Shown: piece after piece, positions 8,803 through 17,508 of the stretch
Layout of the letters: every line of letters starts with the position of its first letter
Numbering within the stretch: position 1 is the first letter of the stretch
Assembly: GCF_042675965.1 (NCBI RefSeq)
Contig: NZ_JBHTKJ010000007.1
Coordinates: 372,001-436,000, forward strand
Reading direction: 5' to 3'
From: Virgibacillus_R byunsanensis
Lineage (GTDB): Bacteria; Bacillota; Bacilli; Bacillales; Amphibacillaceae
DNA length: 64,000 nucleotides
Notes under the pieces: generated by a model
Seen by the model: the letters and a program-made list of their open reading frames with translations, nothing else
What the model was told of the DNA's origin: nothing
Database searches by the model: none
Made by a program: the position numbers and the translations under genes

Positions 8803-8843
8803 GGTGCCTGTCACTTCCTGGTTTATGTTGAATATTGTCGAAT
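8803..8843 (+). repeat. REP-like repeat, family 1, copy a
   Basis: One of six short repeats with the core GGTGCCTGTCACTTCC followed by GGTTTATGTTGAAT and TGTCGAAT. All six lie on the plus strand between 8.8 and 34.3 kb, mostly just behind stop codons. Confidence 0.8.
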
Positions 8844-8952
8844 GGATGTTAGTTTTTGGTAGCTATTAGCATGAAATTTATTATTAAACTAGCAGGAATT
8901 CTTCTTTCGTGTGACGAATTAAAAAGATGTAGAAGAAGGGAGAATTATACAT

Positions 8953-10332
8953 ATGACGAATCAAGCAACGATTTTATTTTCTAACGATGCACGAATGGAG
9001 AAGGATGAATTCATCAAACAGTATATCGAAAGTAGTTCAACTGCTTTTAGTACAGTATTCATCGATGGGGAATTAATAGTTGGCATAAAAGAAGTGAGTG
9101 AGAATACACAGACATACGAGAAAGTGAGAATGTTAGCAGGATCAATTGCCAGAGCGCTAGGTGGTCGTAAAGTTGAGCAGGCTTCTATAACTGAAAAAGA
9201 GCTTACAAAAGCTTTTTATAGTCTAACGACAGAATCTGTCATAACAGCATTTGTGGAAGGATGGAGTTTAGGGTCGTATCAATTTTTAACCTATAAGTCC
9301 AAAGGGGATTCAGTTAAAACGGAATTGCAGGTTAAGGCTGATGAAAAGTTCCAGTCATTTGTTGAAGCTGGTAAGAATCGTGCTGAAGCGATGGCATTTT
9401 CACGTGACTTAATGAATGAGATTCCAAGTATCTTAAATCCATCAACGTTTCCCTCTATTTTAGACAAAGAATTTGCGGATACTGATGTAGAAGTGACTGT
9501 TTTTGATAAAGAAGAACTTGAAAAAAGAGAGATGAATGGTTTATTAACAGTTGGTCGAGGAAGTAAACATTCACCTGCTTTCGTTGAACTGTCATATTGT
9601 GGGGATGAATCTAAACCGCTTGTCGCACTAGTAGGAAAAGGCGTGACATTTGATACTGGTGGTATTAGCTTGAAAAAAGGAAGAGATTTAAGTAATATGC
9701 GCTATGACATGGGTGGTTCAGCTGCTGTAGCTGGGGCGATGAAGTTATTGGCAGCGTCAAAAGCTAATGTAAATGTGGTCGCACTCATTCCGATTGCAGA
9801 AAATGTTCCGGATCGTCACGCTGTGATTCCGGGTGATGTTGTTCATTATAAAAATGGATTGCATGTACAGGTAGGTAATACGGATGCCGAAGGAAGACTG
9901 ATTCTAGCGGATGGACTAATCCGTGCTGGGGAGTTAAAAGCTGACTATGTAGTTGATATTGCTACATTAACTGGAGCGATATTGAATGCATTAGGATCTA
10001 AACTCGCCGGGGTTTTCGGAGATGAGGAACTATCTGCTGAGATGAAACAAATTGGTGATGAAAATGGTGACTTCAACTGGCCGATGCCACTAGTAGACGC
10101 TTATGATAGTTACTTGGAAAGTGAATATGCCGATTTTAATAATACGAACGGAAAAGCTGAAGCAGGTTCCATTGTTGCCGCTCTATTCCTACGTCGCTTT
10201 GTGCCGGAAAACTGTAAATGGCTGCATGTCGATATGGCAGGAGTCATGAGTACCCAAGAGAGAGGATATTACTCTAAAGCAGCAAGTGGATTTGGCGCAA
10301 GATTACTAGCCGACTTTGTAGTTGGGAGATAG
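8953..10332 (+). CDS. pepA: Leucyl aminopeptidase, family M17
   Basis: 459 residues, slightly shorter than the usual 480-500 because the N-terminal domain is compact. The C-terminal catalytic domain has the M17 metal motifs GKGVTFDTGG, MRYDMGGSA and the signature NTDAEGRL, plus the catalytic Arg in that signature. Start ATG 8953 follows AGAAGGGAG. It removes N-terminal residues from intracellular peptides as a di-zinc or manganese hexamer. It stands alone, with REP-like repeats on both sides, and would act downstream of the peptide transporters in the window. Confidence 0.92.
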   Translation: MTNQATILFSNDARMEKDEFIKQYIESSSTAFSTVFIDGELIVGIKEVSENTQTYEKVRMLAGSIARALGGRKVEQASITEKELTKAFYSLTTESVITAFVEGWSLGSYQFLTYKSKGDSVKTELQVKADEKFQSFVEAGKNRAEAMAFSRDLMNEIPSILNPSTFPSILDKEFADTDVEVTVFDKEELEKREMNGLLTVGRGSKHSPAFVELSYCGDESKPLVALVGKGVTFDTGGISLKKGRDLSNMRYDMGGSAAVAGAMKLLAASKANVNVVALIPIAENVPDRHAVIPGDVVHYKNGLHVQVGNTDAEGRLILADGLIRAGELKADYVVDIATLTGAILNALGSKLAGVFGDEELSAEMKQIGDENGDFNWPMPLVDAYDSYLESEYADFNNTNGKAEAGSIVAALFLRRFVPENCKWLHVDMAGVMSTQERGYYSKAASGFGARLLADFVVGR

Positions 10333-10338
10333 AAGAAA

Positions 10339-10373
10339 GGTGTCACTTCCCGGGTTTTTTTAATATTGTCGAA
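10339..10373 (+). repeat. REP-like repeat, family 1, copy b
   Basis: GGTGTCACTTCCCGGG and TATTGTCGAAT, a shortened copy lacking GCCT, six bases behind the pepA stop codon. Confidence 0.75.
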
Positions 10374-10413
10374 TAGAGTTATGGTTGTTAAACTAGGGGG
10401 GAACTAGATTAGG

Positions 10414-10608
10414 CTAGGCTTCCCCTGTGTTTTTGCTTTGACCAGCACCGAGAAGGTATTCTAAAGAATTTGGTCCTTCATTTGTTCCACCCATTTCTTG
10501 TTCATCTACAGTAAGTGGAGGAAACTCCCTAACATGAAAAGTGTTTCTTAATTCGGATTCCATTTTATCATCTATTTGTAAGGTTACGAGTGTTTCTTGT
10601 ACAAAAAA
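10414..10608 (-). pseudogene. OsmC-like protein fragment
   Basis: On the minus strand about 64 codons translate without a stop into an OsmC/Ohr-like segment. It contains LTVDEQEMGGTNEGPNSLEY and then LLGAGQS, where the family has LLxALGSC. The frame opens right after a stop with no start codon and ends at TAG 10414-10416, before the catalytic cysteines, so this is a decayed internal fragment of a peroxiredoxin-like gene. The rest of the 424-bp gap between pepA and panD holds a REP-like repeat and the panD promoter region. Confidence 0.6.
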
Positions 10609-10756
10609 TCACTCTTCTTAAGGAGTTTCGGATTATCATTGCTTTAAAACGTTTAAATCCAGAGCTATCGAGCACGACATAAATCATTGTTTTTCTTATT
10701 GTATTAGCTTATACTATTTAAAGGTTTTCATTAGTATTAACGGAGGAGGTTTTTTA

Positions 10757-11137
10757 ATGCAACGCATGATGTGTAAAGGAAAGATACATAGAGCTACCGT
10801 AACAGAGGCTGAACTTGACTATGTTGGCAGTATAACAATTGATTCCAAATTAATGAAAGAATCAAACATTAAACCTTATGAAATGGTGCAAATTACAAGT
10901 GTAAAAAATGCAACTAGGTGGAAGACATACGCCATACCAGCTCCAGAGGGTTCTAACCGTATCTGCTTGAATGGTCCCCCTGCACACTTATTTGCTCCAG
11001 GTGATCTTGTTATTATATTGAGTATGGGGCTCTTTACCGATGAGGAAATAGAAGATTTAAAACCGAAAGTCGTTTTTGTGAATGAGGAAAATGAGATTAC
11101 TAGTGTGGAAGAACACGATCTGCATTTGCCGAAATAG
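10757..11137 (+). CDS. panD: Aspartate 1-decarboxylase
   Basis: 126 residues, the normal length. PanD makes beta-alanine from L-aspartate for pantothenate and coenzyme A. The pyruvoyl proenzyme self-cleavage site is Gly24-Ser25 in YVGSITID. Lys9, Tyr22 and Arg54 (ATRWKTY) positions and the NGPPAHLF segment are as in the family. Start ATG 10757 follows CGGAGGAGG. It is usually with panB and panC, but here it is alone, in a region full of repeats. Confidence 0.95.
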   Translation: MQRMMCKGKIHRATVTEAELDYVGSITIDSKLMKESNIKPYEMVQITSVKNATRWKTYAIPAPEGSNRICLNGPPAHLFAPGDLVIILSMGLFTDEEIEDLKPKVVFVNEENEITSVEEHDLHLPK

Positions 11138-11146
11138 ACTCGGGAA

Positions 11147-11187
11147 GGTGCCTGTCACTTCCTGTTTTATGTTGAATTATGTCGAAT
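11147..11187 (+). repeat. REP-like repeat, family 1, copy c
   Basis: GGTGCCTGTCACTTCC core and TGTCGAAT end, ten bases behind the panD stop and just before its terminator. Confidence 0.8.
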
Positions 11188-11192
11188 TAATT

Positions 11193-11242
11193 GCTGCTGA
11201 TTTTAGTGGATAGGATATCCGCTATTTTCAGCAGCGTTTTTT
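11193..11242 (+). terminator. Terminator of panD
   Basis: 19-bp nearly perfect stem (11193-11211 and 11217-11235, GCTGCTGA/TCAGCAGC) followed by a T6 run. Confidence 0.9.
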
Positions 11243-11413
11243 ATGTAAAGTTTATGAAAATAGCCTTTTATCATACTCCGCCCGTGTGATTTCTTCATTT
11301 TCCTATAAGTAAAATGAAGTTATTCATGTCTGACCAATCATCGAAAAACAATTTCACTACTTCGCCTGGATTTCCAAAATCAATTATTATGGAAAAAAGA
11401 GGGAGAGGTGGAA

Positions 11414-11975
11414 ATGGTGGCTCGTAAAAAACGTATTTGGGAACCGGGGTATTTTTATCACATCGTATGTTGTGGCAATCGACGCGATGCACTTTTTATA
11501 GATCATAGTGATTTTAACATGTTTCTTCAGATGCTTGAGAAGGTGGCTAAGAAAACACCTTTTGATCTTGCAGCGTATTGCCTAATGACAAACCACTTTC
11601 ATCTCCAAATTCAATCGAATGAACATCCAACTTCTAAAGTAATGGCATAGATAATGACCGATACGCTGATTATTTTAATACGAAGCATAAGTTTACGGGA
11701 CATATATTTGAAAAGAGGCATTATGATAAAATTATAACTTCTCCTGAGGGGATGCTGGAGACTAGCCGCTATATTCATTTAAATCCACTTGAAGCTGGAA
11801 TGGTCGATAAATCAGAAGCATACCAGTGAAGCAGCTACCGACTCTATTACATTTCACACATCACAAAATAGTTCAAATGAATTGCATATTGGACTGCTTC
11901 TCAGGAAATGAAATGGAAAAGCAGAAAAAGTATAAAGATTTTGTAGAGGAAAAAAGAACGGTTGATGTTAAATAA
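11414..11975 (+). pseudogene. REP-associated tyrosine transposase (RAYT, Y1_Tnp) pseudogene
   Basis: The first 79 codons from ATG 11414 (behind GGGAGAGG) encode the N-terminal half of an IS200-like Y1 transposase, including the HUH-type pair in TNHFHLQ. A stop at 11648-11650 ends this frame. The protein continues in another frame with YADYFNTKHKFTGHIFEKRH and RYIHLNPLEAGMV. A second lesion follows: the TGG of the conserved YxWSSYR motif has become TGA at 11827-11829. The C-terminus resumes in a further frame with FSGNEMEKQKKYKDFVEE. At least two frame changes and one nonsense mutation make it non-functional. RAYTs are single-copy transposases that mobilise REP repeats, so it may be the relic of the enzyme for the family-1 repeats around it. 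Confidence 0.85.
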
Positions 11976-12091
11976 GTAGTAAACAAGCGCCTATACGGTG
12001 TTTTTTATTTTATTAGTATCACTATCGTATTAGATTGAAATTTTTATAGTATAATAGTTTCAGAAAGATATTCTATAGTGGGGGTCCAAAC

Positions 12092-13234
12092 ATGTTCTGT
12101 TACAACTGTGGTGTTCAAACGGATTATGACAGAGTGAAATTCTGCTCTTCGTGTGGCGTGCTGCTTGAGGGTGAAGGAAGACAGCAGGGTCATTACGAAG
12201 AAAATAATAAGGAATCCTCGGCAACTGTGGAGGAGCCTGTGAAAGACATTTCGCAACAAGCTAAAGGAACTTTTTTACAAGCTACAGAACGAATAAATGC
12301 GATGGTTGGAGAACAAGGGAATATTGATTTAAATCTACGTGATGTGTTTTCTTCGGTATTTAAAAAGCATACAAAAGAGGAAGGGGAAACGCTTTTTATT
12401 GCCGGAACTGTGATGACTACTCCAGCCGAAAGCGAAATTTCCACTTCATGGCCTAAGCCTTGGTTATTTTCCAGGGTGTTTATTGTTTTAGCCATTACAT
12501 ATATTTTATTATCAATTAGTACATATACATTCCATAATATGAATGCACTACCCGGGGTGCTCATGGTCGGTTCTTTTGCTGTTCCTATTTCGTTGCTGAT
12601 TTTCTTTTGGGAAATGAATGCACCGAGAAATATTAGTGTTTATGAAATCGCTAAGATGTTTTTTATCGGAGGAGCATCATCACTTGTTATTACACTTTTA
12701 CTGTATACGATGTTTCCAGTTTATGACTTGAATTATACGGGAGCTGTAATTGTAGGGATCGTTGAAGAAGTTGGCAAGCTAGTAATTATTGCTTACTTTA
12801 TCAAAAAGTTGAATACAAAATTCATTTTAAATGGGTTGTTAATTGGGGCGACTATTGGAGCAGGGTTTGCTGCGTTTGAATCTGCTGGTTATGCTTTTAA
12901 TTTTCGAGAGGTATATGGAGACGAAGCGATGATTTCCATCATATTCCTTCGCGCTTGGTCGTCCATAGGAACACATGTTGTATGGTCGGCGATTGCAGGT
13001 GCTGCCTTGGTGTATGTGAAAGGGGAAAGACCACTGCAAGGTGATCACTTCTTTGATTCTAAATTTGTGAAATTGTTTTTGGTAGCTGTTGTATTGCACG
13101 CTGTATGGGATATGCCGATTTATCTATTGCAACATTTTTATTTGCAGTATATTATACTGATTGTTATAGCATGGATATTTATTTTTACCCTAGTCAATGC
13201 GGGGTTGAAACAGATTATGAGATTAAGCGAGTAG
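12092..13234 (+). CDS. PrsW family intramembrane metalloprotease with N-terminal zinc ribbon
   Basis: 380 residues. A zinc ribbon (Cys3, Cys6, Cys18, Cys21) is followed by a polar linker to about residue 125 and then by about eight hydrophobic membrane segments. The PrsW/CPBP-like catalytic residues are visible: Glu225-Glu226 and Lys229 in VEEVGK, Glu263 in FESAGY, His295 in GTHVVW, and His336 and Asp340 in LHAVWD. PrsW cleaves the anti-sigma factor RsiW in Bacillus subtilis. The zinc ribbon is not in that protein, so the target here is unknown. Start ATG 12092 has a GGGGG-rich ribosome site. No partner gene is adjacent. Confidence 0.85.
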   Translation: MFCYNCGVQTDYDRVKFCSSCGVLLEGEGRQQGHYEENNKESSATVEEPVKDISQQAKGTFLQATERINAMVGEQGNIDLNLRDVFSSVFKKHTKEEGETLFIAGTVMTTPAESEISTSWPKPWLFSRVFIVLAITYILLSISTYTFHNMNALPGVLMVGSFAVPISLLIFFWEMNAPRNISVYEIAKMFFIGGASSLVITLLLYTMFPVYDLNYTGAVIVGIVEEVGKLVIIAYFIKKLNTKFILNGLLIGATIGAGFAAFESAGYAFNFREVYGDEAMISIIFLRAWSSIGTHVVWSAIAGAALVYVKGERPLQGDHFFDSKFVKLFLVAVVLHAVWDMPIYLLQHFYLQYIILIVIAWIFIFTLVNAGLKQIMRLSE

Positions 13235-13253
13235 TTATTTAAGGAGTCTTTTC

Positions 13254-14291
13254 ATGATAAATGCACGAAATATAAGTTTATTGGAAACAGCAATTCTCGC
13301 TTTTTTAGGAGGAAGCTTTTTTAACTTTGCCAACCTGCCTTTACCTTGGGTGTTAGGGCCTCTGGTGTTTGTAATGCTTTGGCAAGGTTTTACGAAACGG
13401 GAAATGGTTATTTCAGGGTATGTTAAAAATGGAGGATTTATAATACTAGGTATTTCCTTTGGGTTATATTTCACAGTTGAAACGTTCCAGACCATTTTTC
13501 CCTACATGGTTCCCTATCTTTTTTTGACTTGTGTCCTTATTTTGATGAGTATTCTGCTAGGGTTGGTTGTAGCGAAATGGATTGCGGTAGATAAAATAAC
13601 TAGTGTATTTTCCTGTATTCCTGGTGGTTTGTCTGAAATGGCTATAGCTAGTGAATCGCTGCGTGCTAATTCAGCACTAGTAGTTATTTTTCAAACCATT
13701 CGACTGTTAACCGTTTTGTTTACTATTCCTACTGCTATGACTTTTCTGTTCGCTGATTCAGTTGAGCCTGTTACAGATATACTCGTTGCTGAAACGAAAA
13801 CTAGTGGTGTGTGGAATTATCTTTGGTTTATTTTCCCGATCATACTAGCGATACGAATTCGTAATAAGATCCCAGCTGGAATTCTCATTGGGGCACTTGC
13901 AGTGACAGCAGTGATGAATGTGAGTACGATTAATTTACCCCAGATTCCGGATGCTCTCTTTATTGCTGCTCAAATAGCTGTTGGAACTAGTCTAGGAAAA
14001 AATATATTGTTTCGTCATTTAAAGTTAGGTGGAAAATATTCTTTTGTTTATTTTGGGATATCGATTATATTGATCTTAACGGCTGTTGGTCTAGGGGTGG
14101 TGCTTGCGAGCTTTTCAACGTTAAATTATGCAACGGCAATTTTAAGTATTGCCCCGGGTGGACTATTTGAAATGGTATTAACAGCTTCAAGTGTCGGTGG
14201 TGATCCAGCTGTTGTCAGTGCGCTTCAACTAATGCGGATTTTATTAATCGTTCTTTGTGTACCCCCATTATTGGGATGGTATTTCCGTTAG
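13254..14291 (+). CDS. AbrB/AmoA-like membrane protein (PF05145 type)
   Basis: 345 residues with about ten membrane helices in two repeated halves. Each half has the same signature: PGGLSEMA in the first and PGGLFEMV in the second. This family is annotated as putative ammonia monooxygenase or AbrB regulator of aidB but behaves like a transporter. Start ATG 13254 follows AAGGAG, 19 bp after the PrsW gene, so the two may be co-transcribed. The stop is joined directly by a REP-like repeat. Substrate unknown. Confidence 0.8.
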   Translation: MINARNISLLETAILAFLGGSFFNFANLPLPWVLGPLVFVMLWQGFTKREMVISGYVKNGGFIILGISFGLYFTVETFQTIFPYMVPYLFLTCVLILMSILLGLVVAKWIAVDKITSVFSCIPGGLSEMAIASESLRANSALVVIFQTIRLLTVLFTIPTAMTFLFADSVEPVTDILVAETKTSGVWNYLWFIFPIILAIRIRNKIPAGILIGALAVTAVMNVSTINLPQIPDALFIAAQIAVGTSLGKNILFRHLKLGGKYSFVYFGISIILILTAVGLGVVLASFSTLNYATAILSIAPGGLFEMVLTASSVGGDPAVVSALQLMRILLIVLCVPPLLGWYFR

Positions 14292-14320
14292 GTGACTGTC
14301 ACTTCCCGGTTTTGTCGAAT
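14291..14320 (+). repeat. REP-like repeat, family 1, copy d
   Basis: GGTGACTGTCACTTCC and TTGTCGAAT; a short copy whose first base is the last base of the preceding stop codon. GGTGACTGTCACT is nearly palindromic. Confidence 0.75.
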
Positions 14321-14349
14321 GCTAATCTACTCGAATTCACTATAAAAGC

Positions 14350-14373
14350 CGGTACCCATGAACGTGGGTACCG
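14350..14373 (-). terminator. Terminator between convergent genes
   Basis: Perfect 9-bp stem CGGTACCCA/TGGGTACCG with a 6-nt loop. The T run is on the minus strand, so it mainly serves the DUF3006 gene and the lipoprotein operon. Confidence 0.7.
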
Positions 14374-14387
14374 ACTAACAAGCTGGG

Positions 14388-14651
14388 CTATTTTTTCTTA
14401 AACTTACTACCACTCGTCTTTGCCCTTAGCTTTTCCATTAAATTAGATGCCTTCTGTGCTTCTTTTTCCGTTGTTTCCTGATCAATAGAGAGGATTTTAT
14501 AATCACCATTTTTTTCTTTAATATTGAAATAAGTGTTAATCTCACTTCCCTTAGGCAATTCTTCTGCGGGAATAACTAAGGCTTTCATTTCCTCTTCAAT
14601 GAGTATGACAGCTTTGTCGTTATCTTCAAATCGGTCTAATACACCTTTCAT
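14388..14651 (-). CDS. DUF3006 domain protein
   Basis: 87 residues. The DUF3006 pattern VLDRFEDN-KAVILIEE-LVIPAEELP-GSEI is complete, followed by a basic C-terminus. It begins three bases after the stop of the ComEC-like lipoprotein gene, with its AGGAGGG ribosome site inside that gene's last codons, which suggests translational coupling. This pairing of an MBL-HhH protein with DUF3006 recurs in Bacilli as far as I recall. A second DUF3006 protein lies across the divergent promoter region at 16198. Function unknown; a small partner or inhibitor of the hydrolase is possible. Confidence 0.8.
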   Translation of the reverse strand: MKGVLDRFEDNDKAVILIEEEMKALVIPAEELPKGSEINTYFNIKEKNGDYKILSIDQETTEKEAQKASNLMEKLRAKTSGSKFKKK

Positions 14652-14654
14652 TTT

Positions 14655-15959
14655 TTACCCTCCTGTACATGCTATTCCTTCTTCTTTTATGTCTGCTAAC
14701 CTGGATGGTCCAATTCCGCTGATGTTACGAAGATCATCAACAGAATTATATGGCCTTTGATCTATCAGATCCTGTGCTCGTGACGGGCCGAAATGAATAA
14801 TTTCTTGTATTTCCTCAAGTGTTGCTGTGTTAATATCCACACAATTGCTTGAATCATCTTCTTCAGCTGTTTTATTTTCCTGTGTTTCTTCATCATCACC
14901 AGATCCTGAGTTGTCCGCTTGTCCAGTGCTCTCTGGACTAATTGTGCCGTCTTTATTAGTCATAATATCATAATTATTTCCATCTGTTGTTATCACAATG
15001 GTTCCATGGGCATCTGTTCCGTACAAGTCTATCCCCGCATTTTGAATGAGTGAGACAACTTCTTCATGCGGATGGCCATATTGACTATCGACTCCTGCGC
15101 TATATATTGCAACAGATGGGTTTGTTGCATCAATAAAGGCAGGAGAGCTAGATGTGTTAGAACCATGGTGCCCGAGTTGTAAAATATCTACATCTAAATC
15201 GAGTCCGCTAGACAACATATTTGATTCTGCATTCTGATCGGCATCTCCAGTGAATAAAAATTCCACTTCTCCATAGGTGAATTTAAGGGAAACAGATTCT
15301 TCATTCGTTTTTCCGGAAATGGTTTTTGGATAGAGGACATCAATTTCCATAGGTCCAATTTCAAATTGCTCACCAGTTCTTGGTTCATGAAAGTCCGCCT
15401 CACTTGAGATCACAGCTTCGACTGCACGCTGAAATGTTTGTGAGGAACTTTCATTACCAGACATCCATACTTCTCCTGCGCCGTATGTGTTAACGACTTC
15501 CGCTAACTGTCCGATATGGTCGGCATCCGGATGACTAACAACAATCAGATCCAGGTAGGATACATCTTGTGATGCCAGGTAATTAACCACATCATTACTT
15601 CTCCAGTCGCCTGTGTCGAAAAGAATCGTATAGGAGTCGTCCTGATCGGCATATTCAAACAGTGTTGCATCAGCTTGTCCTACGTTAATATAGTGAACTT
15701 GTAATCCGGATAAAGGTGCATTATGGTTGTTCTGTTCATCAGAATTTGAAGTATTCGAATCGGTGGTTTCTTCTGGTTCGGATTTATCTTCGTCTTCTGT
15801 ACTCTCTTCTCCCTCTTCATCAGAAGTGTGAGATTCCGTCGTTTCTGCCTCTGTCGAATTTTCATCGTTTGTTTCTGAATTTATGTTTTGGTCTGTATCC
15901 TGTCCACACGCTACCAAAATGATAACCAAAAACAACGATAGTAAGAAATTTTTATTCAC
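14655..15959 (-). CDS. ComEC-like MBL-fold lipoprotein with C-terminal helix-hairpin-helix domain
   Basis: 434 residues. Lipoprotein signal with Cys18 (ILVAC), then an acidic, low-complexity linker (about 21-80). The metallo-beta-lactamase domain (about 85-345) has the motif HPDADH (143-148), and LGHHGS later. A ComEA-like helix-hairpin-helix (about 373-432) carries the paired FGPSRAQDL and IGPSRLADI motifs. The layout resembles the soluble parts of the DNA-uptake proteins ComEC and ComEA joined in one surface protein, so extracellular DNA binding or degradation is the likely role. It is not a competence gene by context. Co-transcribed with DUF3006. Confidence 0.85.
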   Translation of the reverse strand: MNKNFLLSLFLVIILVACGQDTDQNINSETNDENSTEAETTESHTSDEEGEESTEDEDKSEPEETTDSNTSNSDEQNNHNAPLSGLQVHYINVGQADATLFEYADQDDSYTILFDTGDWRSNDVVNYLASQDVSYLDLIVVSHPDADHIGQLAEVVNTYGAGEVWMSGNESSSQTFQRAVEAVISSEADFHEPRTGEQFEIGPMEIDVLYPKTISGKTNEESVSLKFTYGEVEFLFTGDADQNAESNMLSSGLDLDVDILQLGHHGSNTSSSPAFIDATNPSVAIYSAGVDSQYGHPHEEVVSLIQNAGIDLYGTDAHGTIVITTDGNNYDIMTNKDGTISPESTGQADNSGSGDDEETQENKTAEEDDSSNCVDINTATLEEIQEIIHFGPSRAQDLIDQRPYNSVDDLRNISGIGPSRLADIKEEGIACTGG

Positions 15960-16197
15960 GTAATTGTTCCCCCAATAAAGCTCTACATTATTTTTAAGAG
16001 TATCAAAGTTATCTGATAGAAGCCAGAAGTATGGTTAAAAAATAATTTTACAAGCTTAAAAGAGGGACATTATCCAATTTTTCACTAGGGTAAAAATCAA
16101 TTTTGAGATGGTTTATGGCGGTGATTTTACCGTTTTTCTGAAGTGCAGGATGCGGTAAATACTGAGATAATAAGGCAAACGCATGAGGTGTAAATAA

Positions 16198-16539
16198 ATG
16201 AACCGAATCATTCATTTTTTAGGGACTGGACTAGTACTTTTGGGTGTGGTTGTGATACTTCACTTTGATATCGATGCACATGTAAGTAGTAATGAAAAAG
16301 ATACTTTTACAACAAAAGGTGTCCTCGACCGTTTTGAAGATGATCAAGCAGTTATTCTTATGGAGGAAAAAAAGGAGGAATTGATTGTTGCTAAAAAGAC
16401 TTTGCCAGCCGGAAGTAAGCTCAGTACGTGGTTTCATATAAAATGGAAGCATGATAAGTATATGATTTCCTCTATTGATTATAAAAAAACGAGGGAAGAA
16501 GCATCAAAACTTAGAGAATTAAGGAAAATACTTCGATAA
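16198..16539 (+). CDS. Membrane-anchored DUF3006 protein
   Basis: 113 residues: one N-terminal membrane helix (about 5-25) and a DUF3006 domain (TKGVLDRFEDDQAVILMEE). It is a paralogue of the 87-residue protein at 14388 and is divergent from the ComEC-like lipoprotein gene, with 238 bp between them. The anchor would place the domain at the membrane, where the lipoprotein also acts. Start ATG 16198 has only a weak ribosome site. Confidence 0.75.
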   Translation: MNRIIHFLGTGLVLLGVVVILHFDIDAHVSSNEKDTFTTKGVLDRFEDDQAVILMEEKKEELIVAKKTLPAGSKLSTWFHIKWKHDKYMISSIDYKKTREEASKLRELRKILR

Positions 16540-16608
16540 ATTTTGCTCCAAGCGTATTAGAAAACGATACCTTGACTAAACTGTTTGTAAAAATGAGTTG
16601 GAACTACA

Positions 16609-17034
16609 ATGGGTTTTCTAATATTAGGTTGGTTAAGCTTCATTTTCGTTGTTACATGTACCAAAAATGTGACGACTTTACTAGAAGGTAAGGCAGACTT
16701 TTCTTTTGTCCCAGATCCGCAATGGTCGGGTCTATTTAAAGTTTATCCAATAAGTGATATAAGCATAGTAGAATTTTTTGGACATTTTATGATGTTTTTT
16801 ATATTAACTACTCTCTTAGTTGCTCTATTAAAAAAGATAACCATCGCATGCCTGCTTGCTTTTATGTATGGGGTTATTATTGAAGTACTCCAGCTCTACT
16901 TTGGCCGTGGTGCTGAACTGTACGATATTATTGCAAATTTAGTTGGTATTGTAGCAGTCGGGTTATTGATTCGTGTCGCGAAATATAGTACGAAGGGGGA
17001 TAGTGTTTCAACTGTGAAGCAGAAAACGAGTTAA
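16609..17034 (+). CDS. VanZ family membrane protein
   Basis: 141 residues with four hydrophobic helices and VanZ-like motifs: FGHFMMFF in the second helix and a GVIIEVLQLYFGRGAELYD segment before the last helix. VanZ proteins are integral membrane proteins of uncertain function; some give low teicoplanin resistance. Start ATG 16609 has a weak ribosome site, and no resistance genes are nearby. Confidence 0.75.
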   Translation: MGFLILGWLSFIFVVTCTKNVTTLLEGKADFSFVPDPQWSGLFKVYPISDISIVEFFGHFMMFFILTTLLVALLKKITIACLLAFMYGVIIEVLQLYFGRGAELYDIIANLVGIVAVGLLIRVAKYSTKGDSVSTVKQKTS

Positions 17035-17508
17035 GCCATGTTAGTTTTAGGCTGTTTTCGTACGCAATTGTTGCTTTTTATCTTCATAGTTGATATAAAC
17101 TGTGGCGTAACTTTCTCGACATCGAGTGCTATAAAACCGCTTCGGCAGAATGTTTAATTATGGACGCTTTACCAGCGGCGGAAATACACGAAGACTCCTT
17201 GAAAAAGGAAATCACTTTTTCTGCGTGCGATGTAATGCTGCCGTAGCTTTCCTTGTTCTGCGGGAGGATAGGCATAGGTGAGCGACCAAAGTGCTTCAGC
17301 ACGTGGTCGCTCACCAGCCGCCCTAGGATGTGCGAAGTGTATTTCCAGAGCGAGTAAAAGCACTAACCATTATCTGAATTTATGTCGCATTATATATCTA
17401 TTCTCTCACAAGCAACAAACTTTACGAAAATAGCCTAGTTTTAAGACGTATACTTTTCGGGTTGTTGAGGAAAGTTAGTGCAAATAGTGTAAAAAGAAGG
17501 CTGATGGT
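17035..17508. repeat. Gene-free stretch with GC-rich inverted repeat
   Basis: No convincing gene in 474 bp. It holds a perfect 12-bp inverted repeat GGTGAGCGACCA/TGGTCGCTCACC (17277-17288 and 17304-17315) with a smaller stem GTGC/GCAC in its loop, inside a GC-richer block (about 17100-17355) that looks like a dispersed intergenic element. Open frames across it are by-products of its composition. Confidence 0.65.

Noticed and set aside
17129..17363. Two overlapping minus-strand frames of about 61-64 codons
   Set aside because: They lie in the GC-rich repeat block and cross its inverted repeat; no ribosome sites.
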